From AP-15 sp963797115 (GTDB lineage Bacteria; Pseudomonadota; Alphaproteobacteria; ATCC43930; CGMCC-115725), in contig CAWCOH010000005.1 in NCBI GenBank assembly GCA_963797115.1, positions 806,001 through 870,000 on the forward strand: DNA of 64,000 bases. Reading direction: 5' to 3'. The position numbers and the translations under genes were made by a program. Shown in pieces: positions 1 through 8,621 of this stretch. The notes beneath the pieces are model-generated. The model made no database searches. It was given only the letters and a program-made list of their open reading frames with translations, and had not been told where the DNA came from. Each line of letters starts with the position of its first letter. The stretch's first letter is position 1.

Positions 1-1641
1 GACATGGCACGCCGCATTCTCCATATCCCGGAAACCCAGCTCCGTGTCGTCGCTGGCGAGGTTGGCGGCAGCTTCGGCATGAAGGGCGGGCACTATCCCG
101 AATACGCGCTGGCGCTGTGGGCCTCGCGCAAACTCGGCCGGCCGGTCAAATGGATCGCCGAGCGCAGCGAGGGTATCCTGACCGACGACCACGATCGGGA
201 CCATATCAGCGATGCAGAGCTGGCGCTCGACCGCGACGGGCATTTCCTGGCTCTGCGGGCGCGCAACATCTCGAATATCGGCGCCTATCTGGCACCCGGC
301 GGCATCATCTCGCCGACGATGCATCTGGGCGGACTCGCCGGCACCTACACGACGCCCGCTATCTATGTCGAGGTCTCGGCCGTCTTCACCAACACGACGA
401 GCATCGGTCCCTATCGCGGCTCAGGACGGCCTGAGGCGTCCTACATCATCGAGCGCCTGATCGACAACGCTGCGCGCGAGATCGGGATCGACCGCGCCGA
501 GCTGCGCCGCCGCAACACGGTGCCGGCGAGCGCGATGCCGTTCAAGACCGGCCTGGTCTATACGCTCGATTGCGGCAAATTCGGCGAGAACCTTGAACGC
601 GCTCTTACAATGGCGGATTACGCGGGGTTCGAGCGCCGGCGCGAAGAGGCAAGCGTGCGCGGACTTCTGCGCGGCATCGGCTTTGCCAACGTCATCGAGC
701 AGACTTCTCAGGCGCAGGGCGAGACGGTCATGGTGCGGCTCGATCCCGGCGGAACGGTTACCGTCATCCCCGGCTCGATCTCGCACGGCCAGGGCCACGA
801 GACGATGTACAAGATCCTGTTGAGCCACCGCCTCGGGCTCGACGAGAGCGACATCCGTGTCACCCATTCCGACACCGATCTCGCACCCGACGGCGGCGGC
901 ACCTATGCCTCGCGCACCGCGGTGCTGGGCGGCAGTGCCACGACCATCGCGGCCGACAAGGTCGTCGCCAAGGCGCGCAAGATCGCGGCGCATGCGTTGG
1001 AGGCGGCCGAGGACGACATCGAATTCGCCGACGGAATATTTCGCGTGGTCGGCACCGATCGCGCGGTCTCGTTGAAGGAGGTGGCGCAGGCAGCCTATGT
1101 GCCCTCGCGGCTGCCGCCCGGCCTCGAGACCGGGCTCTACGAGGTCGCGAGCTTCTCGCCCGAGATCCCGAACTTCCCCAATGGCTGCCATGTCTGCGAG
1201 GTCGAGATCGATCCCGAGACCGGGTCGATCCGAGTGCTGCGTTATGTCGTAGTCGACGACGTCGGCATGGTCATCAACAAGCTGACACTCGAAGGCCAGA
1301 TCCATGGCGGGGTCGTACAGGGTATAGGCCAGGCCTTCACCGAGCATCTCGTCTATGAAGAGCGATCCGGCCAGCTGCTCTCCGGCTCCTTGATGGATTA
1401 CGGGCTGCCGCGCGCCGACGAGGTCTGCTCGTTCGAGATGGACGAGAACCCGGTGCCGACCAAGACCAACCCGTTGGGGGTCAAAGGCGCCGGGGAAGCC
1501 GGTAATGTCGGCGCCCTCGCTGCCATCATGAATGCCGTCGTCGACGCGTTGTCGCCGCTCGGTATCGCCCATATCGACATGCCGGCCACACCCGAAAAAG
1601 TCTGGCGCACGATCCGCGCGGCGCAAGCAGCTGAAAGGTGA
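1..1641 (+). CDS. Molybdopterin-binding large subunit (CoxL/XdhB-type), 5' end missing
   Basis: This is the large subunit of a xanthine-dehydrogenase-family molybdenum hydroxylase, which hydroxylates an aromatic or heterocyclic carbon with water at the Mo-cytosine-dinucleotide site. The reading frame is open from the window edge, so the true start lies upstream; about 545 residues are visible where the family usually has about 750. Visible landmarks, counted from the first in-frame Met, are the VGGSFGMKGG loop near 20-29, GPYRGSGRPE near 135-144, a GSISHGQGHE Mo-cofactor loop near 257-266, and GVKGAGEAG with the catalytic Glu near 498. The loop lacks the Cys of the AYRCSFR signature of true CO dehydrogenase, so the substrate is probably not CO. 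CoxM- and CoxS-type partners follow after a 370-bp gap. The substrate is unknown. Confidence 0.9.
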   Translation, partial: DMARRILHIPETQLRVVAGEVGGSFGMKGGHYPEYALALWASRKLGRPVKWIAERSEGILTDDHDRDHISDAELALDRDGHFLALRARNISNIGAYLAPGGIISPTMHLGGLAGTYTTPAIYVEVSAVFTNTTSIGPYRGSGRPEASYIIERLIDNAAREIGIDRAELRRRNTVPASAMPFKTGLVYTLDCGKFGENLERALTMADYAGFERRREEASVRGLLRGIGFANVIEQTSQAQGETVMVRLDPGGTVTVIPGSISHGQGHETMYKILLSHRLGLDESDIRVTHSDTDLAPDGGGTYASRTAVLGGSATTIAADKVVAKARKIAAHALEAAEDDIEFADGIFRVVGTDRAVSLKEVAQAAYVPSRLPPGLETGLYEVASFSPEIPNFPNGCHVCEVEIDPETGSIRVLRYVVVDDVGMVINKLTLEGQIHGGVVQGIGQAFTEHLVYEERSGQLLSGSLMDYGLPRADEVCSFEMDENPVPTKTNPLGVKGAGEAGNVGALAAIMNAVVDALSPLGIAHIDMPATPEKVWRTIRAAQAAER

Positions 1642-1670
1642 CCGAGCCAATCCTCCTGGACAAAGGCTCC

Positions 1671-1687
1671 GCGCCCGCCCTGGGCGC
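1671..1687 (+). terminator. Weak stem-loop after the first CoxL gene
   Basis: A 6-bp GCGCCC/GGGCGC stem with a 5-base loop lies 30 bases after the stop codon and is followed by TCTTTCT. The stem is short and the T-tract imperfect, so this is only a possible intrinsic terminator. Confidence 0.3.
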
Positions 1688-1743
1688 TCTTTCTGGACTT
1701 ATGTTCTTCGGGATGACGGGTGTTCTCCGGAATGACGGAGGTA

Positions 1744-1935
1744 TCACATGCCGAGATGGGCCCTCCGAATGCGATCGTCGGCCATTAGCGCGCGGTGCGG
1801 GCCTTGGAGCACGACCCGGCCGGTCTCCGGCACATAGTCGTAATCGCAGGGTTCGAGGACCGTCAGCGACGCGACCACCTGGGGTCCCTCGGGGACATGC
1901 GCGATCCCCAGATGAGGACGCTTCGGCGGCGGCAC
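1744..1935 (-). pseudogene. livF: Remnant of a LivF-type branched-chain amino-acid ABC ATPase
   Basis: A 63-residue minus-strand frame joins two segments typical of LivF: GIAHVPEGPQVVASLTVLE, which corresponds to the stretch just before the ABC signature, and PETGRVVLQGPHRALMADD near the protein's C-terminus, ending RRAHLGM then stop. The roughly 100 residues that should lie between them (signature, Walker B, H-loop) are absent, and so are the Walker A and N-terminal parts. This is what an internal deletion of a livF gene would leave. The family match rests on remembered consensus and no alignment was run. It suggests that a LivFGHMK-type importer once accompanied this cluster. Confidence 0.7.
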
Positions 1936-2013
1936 GGCGTGCGCTGGTCGGAATCAAGCCCTAGGAAACAGGGTCGTGGCGGTATTCTCGCCGGGATGGG
2001 TTAGAATGACCCA

Positions 2014-2871
2014 ATGAAGCCCGCAGCCTTCGATTACGCCTGCCCGGCCACCCTCGACGAGGCCTTGGCGCTGCTCGCCGCACGCCCCGGCGAAGCGCGG
2101 CTGATTGCCGGCGGGCAGAGCCTAATGCCGCTGCTGGCGTTTCGTCTTGCCGCGCCGGGTTTATTGGTAGATCTGCGCAAGATCGCGGATCTCGATCGGA
2201 TTTCGATTGGCGACGACGGGATAACGCTCGGTGCCAGAGTGCGCTGGCGCGACATCGAGCACGAGCCGCGGTTGCGCGCGGCGCATCCGTTGCTCGTGGC
2301 GGCGGTCGGGCATGTGGCGCATTACCAGATCCGGAATCGCGGCACCGTCGGCGGCAGCCTCGCGCATGCCGACCCGGCAGCGGAATTGCCTGGGATCGCG
2401 GTGACCTGCGACGCCGTGATAACAAGCGCGGGGCCGACCGGCACACGAAGAATACCGGCGGCCGACTTCTTCCTCGGGTCGCTGACGACCGCACTGGCGC
2501 CCGACGAAATCATCACTGAGATCCGCTTGCCCACCTGGCCCGCAGGGCGGCGCTGGGGCTTCGAGGAGTTTGCCCGCCGGCGCGGCGATTTCGCGCTGGC
2601 CGGAGTTGCCGTCTTTTGGGACGAGGACGAAGGCAGACGCGTGCGCAATGCGCATCTTGGCGTCATCGGCGCCTGCCGTCGCCCGCATCGCCTCAGCGCA
2701 GCGGAAGCAATCCTGGACGACCGCACCCTCGATGAGAAAGCGGTCGGCGAGGCGGCGCGCGCAGCTGCGGCGGCGGTCGAGCCGCCGGAAGATCTTCACG
2801 CGGGTGCCGACTATCGGCGCGCGCTCGTCGCCACCCTGCTCGAGCGCGCGCTTCATCGCGCCGCTTCATAA
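2014..2871 (+). CDS. FAD-binding medium subunit of molybdenum hydroxylase (CoxM-type)
   Basis: This 285-residue protein is the FAD subunit that passes electrons from the iron-sulfur subunit to the final acceptor. It shows both FAD-binding signatures of the family: AGGQS at residues 32-36 and TVGGSLAHADPAAE near 111-124. Its length is normal for CoxM/XdhC-type subunits. It lies 14 bases before the 2Fe-2S subunit gene, so the two are almost certainly co-transcribed. The ATG has no strong Shine-Dalgarno sequence. The order CoxM-CoxS-CoxL is as in other cytoplasmic three-subunit hydroxylases. Confidence 0.93.
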   Translation: MKPAAFDYACPATLDEALALLAARPGEARLIAGGQSLMPLLAFRLAAPGLLVDLRKIADLDRISIGDDGITLGARVRWRDIEHEPRLRAAHPLLVAAVGHVAHYQIRNRGTVGGSLAHADPAAELPGIAVTCDAVITSAGPTGTRRIPAADFFLGSLTTALAPDEIITEIRLPTWPAGRRWGFEEFARRRGDFALAGVAVFWDEDEGRRVRNAHLGVIGACRRPHRLSAAEAILDDRTLDEKAVGEAARAAAAAVEPPEDLHAGADYRRALVATLLERALHRAAS

Positions 2872-2885
2872 AGATTGGCCAGGAA

Positions 2886-3356
2886 ATGCGCGTGGCTTTC
2901 ATAGTCAACGGCTCTCCGGTGGAGGTAGAGGTCGAGCCTCGCATGAGCCTCGCCGATTTTGTGCGCCACCGGCTCGGGCTGACCGGAACCCATCTCGGAT
3001 GCGAACACGGCGTGTGCGGCGCGTGCACTGTGATCGTCGACGGTGACGCCGTGCGCTCGTGCCTGATGCTCGCCGTTCAGGCAGAAGGCACTGAGGTCAT
3101 CACAGTGGAAGGGCTCAGCCACGACGCGGAGCTGACGCCTTTGCAGGCCGCGTTTCGCAAGCACCACGCCCTGCAATGCGGCTTCTGCACCCCTGGGATG
3201 ATTATCACCGCTCATGCGCTGCTGAGTGCTGAGCCCGAGGCCGACGCTGCACGCGTCCGAGAGGTGCTGTCGGGCAATCTGTGCCGCTGTACGGGCTACA
3301 TCCCGATCATCGATGCAGTGCTGGAGGCGCGCGCTGCCTATCGGAGGCGGCCATGA
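2886..3356 (+). CDS. 2Fe-2S small subunit of molybdenum hydroxylase (CoxS-type)
   Basis: This 156-residue electron-transfer subunit carries two [2Fe-2S] clusters. The N-terminal plant-ferredoxin-type cluster uses C39, C44, C47 and C59 (GCEHGVCGACT). The C-terminal helical cluster uses C98, C101, C133 and C135 (CGFC and LCRCTGY). All eight ligands are present. Its stop codon overlaps the next gene's start (ATGA at 3353-3356), indicating translational coupling to the large subunit. Confidence 0.96.
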   Translation: MRVAFIVNGSPVEVEVEPRMSLADFVRHRLGLTGTHLGCEHGVCGACTVIVDGDAVRSCLMLAVQAEGTEVITVEGLSHDAELTPLQAAFRKHHALQCGFCTPGMIITAHALLSAEPEADAARVREVLSGNLCRCTGYIPIIDAVLEARAAYRRRP

Positions 3357-5623
3357 CCATGGCAAACCGCTACATCGGCGCTGCGATTGAGCGGGTCGAA
3401 GACCCGCGCTTCTTGCGCGGCAAGGGACAATACCTCGACGACCTGTCGCGGGAAGGTCTGTTGCATGCTGCAATCTTACGCAGCTCGGTCGCGCATGGCC
3501 TGGTCCGCTCGATCGATACGGTGAAGGCATTGGCGCATGCCGGCGTGCACTGCGTCGTCACCGCAGCGGATATGGGCGAGGCCGTGCCCCGCATTCCAAT
3601 CCGCTTGCAGGCTCTGCCGGAACTCGAACCGTTCCACCAGCCGATCATCGCCGATGGCAAGGTTCGTTATGTCGGCGAGCCCATCGCTGTCGTGCTGGCG
3701 GACAGCCCCGCGATCGCCGAGGACGCGCTCGAACTGCTCCAGGTCGATATCGAGGCGCTACCGGCGGTGGTCGACCGCCGCCAGGCGGCAAGCAACGAGA
3801 CCCTGCTGTTCGAGGACGCCGGCGGCAATCTGGCGATCCGCTATACCGCCATACGCGGCGATGCGGCGGCCGCCTTTGTGCGCGCCGATTATACGAGGCG
3901 CGAACTCTTCTCGGTGCAGCGCCACATGGCGCTGACGTTGGAGCCGCGCGGGTTGATGGCCGAATGGGACGCGGCGGCTGGGCGGCTGACGATCTCGGGC
4001 GCAGCCAAAGTCGCGTTCTTCAATCGCCGCATCCTGGCAGCGCAGATGGGCCTTCCCGAAAGCGCGATCGAGATGGTCGAGAACGACGTCGGCGGCGGGT
4101 TCGGCCAGCGCGGGGAATTCTACCCGGAGGATTTTCTGATCCCGTTTGCGGCGCGGCTGACGGCGCGGCCGGTCAAATGGGTCGAGGACCGGCGCGAGCA
4201 TCTGATGGCAGCCAACCATGCGCGCGAAGCAGACTGCGAGCTTGAAATCGCCTGCCGCCGCGATGGCACAATCCTGGCCTTGCGCGGCCATGTCTGGACC
4301 GATATGGGCGCCTATTTGCGCACCAACGGTATGGTCGGGGCGCGCAACACGGCGCAATTCCTCTCGGGCCCGTATCACATTCCCGACATCGACATCGACG
4401 CCTTGCTGCTCCTGACCAACAAGACGCCGGTCGGCACCTATCGCGGCCCGGGCCGGTTCGAGGGCGATTTCTTCCGTGAGCGTCTGTTCGACATCGCGGC
4501 GCGCGATCTCGGCATCGATCCGGTCGAATTCCGCCGCCGCAATCTGGTGAGGGCGGACCAGATGCCCTACCCGTGCGCGACGATCACCCCATACGAGAAC
4601 AAGGACGCGTACGACAGCGGCGACTATCGCTCGACTCTCGAGCGCTGCCTCGAAGAGTTCGGCTGGGACCAAAAGCAGACGGCGCGAGGCCGAATGATCG
4701 ACGGCCGTTGGCACGGCGTCGCGCTCGGCTGCTTTGTCGAAGGCGGGGCCGCCGGCCCACGCGAAAATGCTCGGCTGACGATCGCACCCGACGGCCGGAT
4801 CGCGGTCTATCTCGGCGTGTCGGCGGTTGGGCAGGGTGTCGAGACCGTGTACGCGCAGATCGCCGCCGACGCGCTCGAAGTGCCGATGGACCGAATCAGC
4901 ACCGTCGGTCACGGCTCGACCGCCCTAGTCCGCGAAGGTTTCGGCTCGTTCCATTCCCGCGCGGTGGTGATGGCGGGCTCGGCAATCCTGCTGGCAGCGG
5001 AAAGCCTGAAACAGGCGATCCGCGAGGCCTCGGCCGCGCGATTGAATAGTAATGTCCACGAGGTGACGCTTGCCGACGGCGCTGCGATCGCGGCGAACGG
5101 CAAAACCCTCGCATGGTCCGAGTTGGCGGGCTTGTCCGTCGAGGAAAGCTTCGCCAACAACCGCCACACCTACAGCTATGGTGCTCATGCCGCACATGTA
5201 GCGGTCGATCCGGGCACTGGACACGTGGCTCTCCTCGACTATGTCGCAGTCGAGGATGTCGGTCGCATCATCAATCCACTGTTGCTGAAAGGGCAGATGA
5301 TCGGGGCTATCGTCCAGGGGCTCGGCGGAGCGCTGCTCGAACACCTCGTCTACGACCCTGAAGGGCAGTTGCTGACCGGCAGCCTCGCCGATTATTTGCT
5401 GCCGACGGCAAGCGATTTCCCGCAGATCCGCGCGATACCGCTGGAAGAGTATCCCTCGCCGATCAACCCGCTCGGTGCCAAGGGAGCCGGTGAAGGGGGC
5501 ATCGTCCCGGTCGGCGGCGTGATCGCCAACGCCGTCGGTTCGGCCCTTGCCTCGTTCGGGGTCGAGCCGCGCGAATTGCCGTTGTCGCCGTCGCAGATCT
5601 GGCGACTGATCCATCCGGGGTAA
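3353..5623 (+). CDS. Molybdopterin-binding large subunit (CoxL-type), second copy
   Basis: This 756-residue catalytic subunit pairs with the CoxM and CoxS subunits just upstream. The chosen ATG overlaps the CoxS stop by four bases; the frame stays open for another 24 codons upstream, but that stretch is CoxS coding sequence out of frame. Landmarks are the a/b hammerhead domain, GGGFGQRGEFYPE near 246, GTYRGPGRFE near 360 and GAKGAGEGG near 707 with the catalytic Glu near 713. As in the first CoxL gene, the CO-dehydrogenase Cys loop is absent, so this is a form-II-like hydroxylase of unknown substrate. Two CoxL-type subunits around one CoxM/CoxS pair may share electron-transfer subunits or act on successive intermediates. 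Confidence 0.93.
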   Translation: MTMANRYIGAAIERVEDPRFLRGKGQYLDDLSREGLLHAAILRSSVAHGLVRSIDTVKALAHAGVHCVVTAADMGEAVPRIPIRLQALPELEPFHQPIIADGKVRYVGEPIAVVLADSPAIAEDALELLQVDIEALPAVVDRRQAASNETLLFEDAGGNLAIRYTAIRGDAAAAFVRADYTRRELFSVQRHMALTLEPRGLMAEWDAAAGRLTISGAAKVAFFNRRILAAQMGLPESAIEMVENDVGGGFGQRGEFYPEDFLIPFAARLTARPVKWVEDRREHLMAANHAREADCELEIACRRDGTILALRGHVWTDMGAYLRTNGMVGARNTAQFLSGPYHIPDIDIDALLLLTNKTPVGTYRGPGRFEGDFFRERLFDIAARDLGIDPVEFRRRNLVRADQMPYPCATITPYENKDAYDSGDYRSTLERCLEEFGWDQKQTARGRMIDGRWHGVALGCFVEGGAAGPRENARLTIAPDGRIAVYLGVSAVGQGVETVYAQIAADALEVPMDRISTVGHGSTALVREGFGSFHSRAVVMAGSAILLAAESLKQAIREASAARLNSNVHEVTLADGAAIAANGKTLAWSELAGLSVEESFANNRHTYSYGAHAAHVAVDPGTGHVALLDYVAVEDVGRIINPLLLKGQMIGAIVQGLGGALLEHLVYDPEGQLLTGSLADYLLPTASDFPQIRAIPLEEYPSPINPLGAKGAGEGGIVPVGGVIANAVGSALASFGVEPRELPLSPSQIWRLIHPG

Positions 5624-5842
5624 AGCCCCGCCAGGCGAGGCAGCACACGTCCGCCTGATGCGCGCCCTCGGGCGATTGATCTTCGATGAATTGGCGGCGC
5701 AACCGCTCGCTCTTCCCTGATCCGGCTGAAAGCTCCTGACGAGCGGATTTGATTCCTCGCTCCGGCACAATTTATTCACTCGGGACGCAGACACCTGTGG
5801 TCCGATTTGGCTGGCTCCTGCCTATGGCCGATGCGATTGCCC

Positions 5843-5865
5843 GATCCGGCGCCACTGACCGGATC
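5843..5865. promoter_or_regulatory. Dyad upstream of the sigma-54-type promoter
   Basis: GATCCGG, nine bases, then CCGGATC form a perfect 7-bp inverted repeat ending 33 bases before the -24 element. Activators of sigma-54 bind dyads upstream of the promoter, usually at -80 to -150, so this one would be rather close. The role as an activator site is inferred from position and symmetry only. Confidence 0.45.
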
Positions 5866-5898
5866 TCGCGTCAAGCAGCAGCAGTAAACGCATCCGGC

Positions 5899-5914
5899 TG
5901 GCACGATTGATGCA
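5899..5914 (+). promoter_or_regulatory. Sigma-54 (RpoN) -24/-12 promoter
   Basis: The sequence TGGCACGATTGATGCA matches the RpoN consensus TGGCACG-N4-TTGCW except for one base. The essential GG and GC are ten bases apart as required. The inferred start of transcription, near 5925, gives a leader of about 20 bases holding an AGGAGG ribosome site at 5933-5938 before the ATG at 5944. Confidence 0.65.
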
Positions 5915-5943
5915 GGGCTGCTCGCGTCTCGCAGGAGGACGCG

Positions 5944-6288
5944 ATGATCACCCGTTCCGTACCCTTGACCCTCCGGAGCTTTCTCGATCGGGGTGGTCTT
6001 GCCGCGATGCTGAGGCGTATCAGTCGTGACGGCGAGCTTCGTCTCAGCCGCTGGAAGCGTAGGTTTGCAGCGCTTGGAGATTGGTCATCAGCGTCGGCCC
6101 ACGGTCGGAGAAACGAAATTCTATTGCGCGACCCCCACGAGCGGTTCCATCGCTTCTGCCGAGACTGCGGGGCCGATACCCCGCATGAGGGCTTTGATGA
6201 GCTCGGCGCCGGCTGGTATGCTCAGATATGCCGGTGCCGGCTCTGCGGGCGGCAGGACATGCAGGTTTGGGCTCTTAGCTGCTGGTGA
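5944..6288 (+). CDS. Small zinc-ribbon-like protein of unknown function
   Basis: This 114-residue protein has an AGGAGG ribosome site five bases before its ATG. The N-terminal half is basic and probably helical (residues 1-45). The C-terminal half holds paired cysteines, C72/C75 (FCRDCG) and C98/C101 (CRLCG), with extra Cys at 96 and 113, consistent with a zinc ribbon in which strands flank a GAGWYAQICRC segment. No catalytic motif is visible. The sigma-54-type promoter suggests control by nitrogen status or another stress read by an enhancer-binding protein. I do not recognise a named family, and its neighbours do not point to a function. Confidence 0.75.
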   Translation: MITRSVPLTLRSFLDRGGLAAMLRRISRDGELRLSRWKRRFAALGDWSSASAHGRRNEILLRDPHERFHRFCRDCGADTPHEGFDELGAGWYAQICRCRLCGRQDMQVWALSCW

Positions 6289-6396
6289 ATACCCGACTGA
6301 GGCCCGCATCGAGAAAGACTGCGTTCGCGAAGTCATTCGGTCCACGCCGTCTTGGCGCGGATCCTAGTCCCCGTCCCGCACGAGCGGCGGGTGTGC

Positions 6397-7459
6397 TTAG
6401 GCCCGAAACAGGGCGAAGCATTTGTCCGAGTTGAACAGGTACGATTCGACATAGTCGATGATCTCGGGACTGCGGTCGAGCGCATCCATCGCGCCGGCGA
6501 GGCAGACCCAATTCAGGAATTCCTGCTGGCCGGCGTCCTCGATCTGCGCGGTAGTAAGATTGCGCCAGCGCGCGAAATTCCCCGAGGCGAGCTCGTCAAA
6601 ACGCGCCCGGTCGCTGGCCACATCGGGATAAAGCCAATGATGCTTCTCCGTCAGGAACGCGTGTGACCAGCTCGATGAAGCGACGAGCGCCACGCGCCAG
6701 GGGCTATCGGCGAGCACACGCGCTACGGCGCCGCCGACATCGAAGCAGCGCGACGGGTTGGGGCCGGGCGGGTCGATCGCGTCAGGATCGGCCGCACCCG
6801 TTAGATGTGCAGAGCTGCCGCGCTTGGCGATGACCGAGGAGCCGTAGCAATTGACGTGAAACGGCACCACCGGGTAGGGGAAGCCGCGCCGATCGTAATC
6901 GAGATAGAGGATCGTGTTGATGAAGGCGTGCGGCAGGCCGAGATCGTGCCGCATGGCGTAGGCGTAGCTGACGTCGAAATCGGCTTTGATCAGCTCTGCC
7001 GCGAGTCGGCAGCCGGCGGCGCGGTGCCCATCGACATGGACAACCTTATCGGGGCTTTCGCCCCACACGTTGCCGTAATCGGCGCGGCCGGGGCGGCCGA
7101 AGGGGCGCGAGTTCGATCGCGTCGAGAGCAAAGACGCAGAATGACGGAACGCCGTCCTCGCGAAAGTTCTCGTATTGGTCATCGCCCCAGATCAGCACGA
7201 AATCCGGCGCGAACGCATCGAGCGCCTCGCGCGCCTTGCGGAAGCCATCGACTAGGCGGCGACGATGCTCGCCCGCAGCCCCGCCGTTCTCGTTGGCGGC
7301 CAGCTCCTGCCGCAGCGGCTCGGGCCAACGCGCCGGCGCCTTCATCTCCGCCGGCACGCGCTCGCTTTTCAGCGTACGGCTCAGGAACGAGCTCATGTAA
7401 GGGTCGGGCAGCATCAATCCAGGGAAGTGCGTGACCCCAATACCGAGAATTTCGCCCAT
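6397..7459 (-). pseudogene. LigB-type extradiol ring-cleavage dioxygenase, frameshifted
   Basis: The two frames together encode one protein of the class III extradiol dioxygenase (LigB/DODA) fold, which uses Fe(II) to open catechol-type rings. The N-terminal frame starts at 7459 (MGEILGIGVTHFPG), with AGGGAGG six bases upstream, and runs through DFVLIWGDDQYENFRED. It then shifts inside a run of four G on the plus strand (7102-7105) into the frame carrying YGNVWGESPDKVV, HVNCYG and SSSWSHAFL up to the stop. Removing one base from the run restores a single open frame of about 353 codons. All expected segments remain, so this is either a very recent pseudogene or a homopolymer sequencing error. 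Its position after Mo hydroxylases suits an aromatic degradation pathway. Confidence 0.8.
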
Positions 7460-7537
7460 CGCTGACCTCCCTCTTGCGTCAAATGGCCCCCCGCCGGGCG
7501 CCTGAACCACAATAGCACATTTCCGCGCGCTCTTCGC

Positions 7538-8053
7538 CTACCAACTGATCGTCAGCTTGCCGTCGCGCATCTCGTAGCCTTGCAGCCGGGTAAGGAAACT
7601 CATCCCGAGCAGGGAGATGTTGAGATTTTCCAGGACTGCGGCAGGCACGTCGTTGATTGAGAGCTGGCCGATGCGGATTTCGCGGAGCGTCACGCGAGCC
7701 ATGCGGGCGGGCCCGTTGGCGGTGCTGACGCGGTGGCTGAAGACCAGTTCGGAGGGGTGGATGCCGGCGGCGCCGGCCGCCTCGCGGGTCAATACGACGA
7801 GACTGGCTCCGGTATCGACGAGCATCCGTACGGCAGCGCCGTTCACGGCAGCGTCGATGATGACGTGGCCCTGCTGGTTCGCCGTGTAAACGAGGCTGTT
7901 GGTCACCCCGCCATTAGGGGCAGCGGCGGGGGCCGTCGTCCCGGACGTTGCGGTGCGGTTCAGCAGCCATTCCGGAGCGAGCTTTGCGATGCCGACGCAC
8001 ACAAGGGTCAGGACGCAGCATACGAACACCCAGCGCAACGCCCAGCCGATCAC
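7538..8053 (-). CDS. Membrane-anchored retropepsin-like aspartic protease (TIGR02281 type)
   Basis: This 171-residue protein has one N-terminal transmembrane helix (about residues 5-24), a low-complexity linker, and a single retropepsin domain with the catalytic triad D80-T81-G82 in MLVDTGASLVVL, followed by the second half with LLGMSFL. Members of this clan AA family act as dimers, each monomer supplying one aspartate, and the domain should face the periplasm. Length and layout are typical of the alphaproteobacterial family. It does not appear functionally linked to the catabolic genes around it. Confidence 0.88.
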   Translation of the reverse strand: MIGWALRWVFVCCVLTLVCVGIAKLAPEWLLNRTATSGTTAPAAAPNGGVTNSLVYTANQQGHVIIDAAVNGAAVRMLVDTGASLVVLTREAAGAAGIHPSELVFSHRVSTANGPARMARVTLREIRIGQLSINDVPAAVLENLNISLLGMSFLTRLQGYEMRDGKLTISW

Positions 8054-8150
8054 ACCGCCCGCTCCAGCCTCTCCGCCCCAAGGGCGCTCCCCCCCGGCAG
8101 TCTCTCGACGACTGATTAAGGCTTACTAAAACCGCCGAGATAGGGCGCGA

Positions 8151-8528
8151 TTACTCGCTGAAATAATGGGTCTCGTAGAGGAGGCACCCGCCGTTCGACT
8201 TGAACGGCCCGTGCACGGCACCCGGTGGCCGGCAAGCGTAGGTGCCCGGCGGAAAATTCTCGCCGCCTCTGCCTTCGGTATCGTTGCCGACCGTGAGGTC
8301 ACCCGAGATCAGGTAGACCTCCTCCCAATATTCGTGGACGAAGGGTGCCGTCGTGAACACTCCCGGCGCAAACCGCAGCAGACGAGTGCGGCTGCCCCTC
8401 TTCCCGTCCTCATCGAGGGCCCCCGCCAGGATCTTCTGCTCGATCCCGGGCGGGTAGCCCGGAGGGGTCGACCAGCCGGTGGTCATTTCGATCCGGTGAA
8501 ATTCGAGATGGGGCTTGTTGACGGGCAT
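8151..8528 (-). CDS. Cupin-domain protein
   Basis: This 125-residue single-domain protein has the cupin barrel pattern: FAPGVFTTAPFVHEYWEEVYLISGDLTV (first motif, with His and Glu ligands) and PGTYACRPPGAVHGPF (second motif, with His). It resembles the ChrR-like/acetylacetone-cleaving cupins found in ring-degradation clusters, but no substrate can be assigned. It is divergent from the dehydrogenase gene at 8622, with 93 bases between them. Confidence 0.85.
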   Translation of the reverse strand: MPVNKPHLEFHRIEMTTGWSTPPGYPPGIEQKILAGALDEDGKRGSRTRLLRFAPGVFTTAPFVHEYWEEVYLISGDLTVGNDTEGRGGENFPPGTYACRPPGAVHGPFKSNGGCLLYETHYFSE

Positions 8529-8621
8529 AGCCGGTCCTCGCTTGTTGCGGTCAGGGTAGTGCCGAGCAGACGCAAAACGGGGTAGGCTGGTCTTAATCCG
8601 TTTCAGTCAGAGGAGGAAGTG

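Larger units (their letters stand above)
1642..2013. other. Gap between CoxL and CoxM genes
   Basis: This 372-base gap holds the weak hairpin, two tandem copies of the 3' end of the GGGAATGACG-type dispersed repeat (near 1705-1738) and the livF remnant on the minus strand. No intact gene is visible. The CoxM gene therefore need not be co-transcribed with the upstream CoxL gene. Confidence 0.6.
5624..5943. other. Leader region of the zinc-ribbon gene
   Basis: This 320-base gap has no credible gene. Its last 100 bases contain a 7-bp dyad, a sigma-54-type promoter and a strong Shine-Dalgarno sequence, listed separately. I recognise nothing in the first 200 bases. Confidence 0.6.

Noticed and set aside
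421..1650. 409-codon open frame on the minus strand within the first CoxL gene
   Set aside because: It is antisense to a clear CoxL coding sequence; long antisense frames are expected in GC-rich codons with G/C at the third position. No motif is seen.
4434..4463. Form I CO dehydrogenase active-site loop in the second CoxL
   Set aside because: The loop reads GTYRGPGRFE; the Cys of AYRCSFR that binds the Cu-S-Mo centre is missing, so CO oxidation is unlikely.
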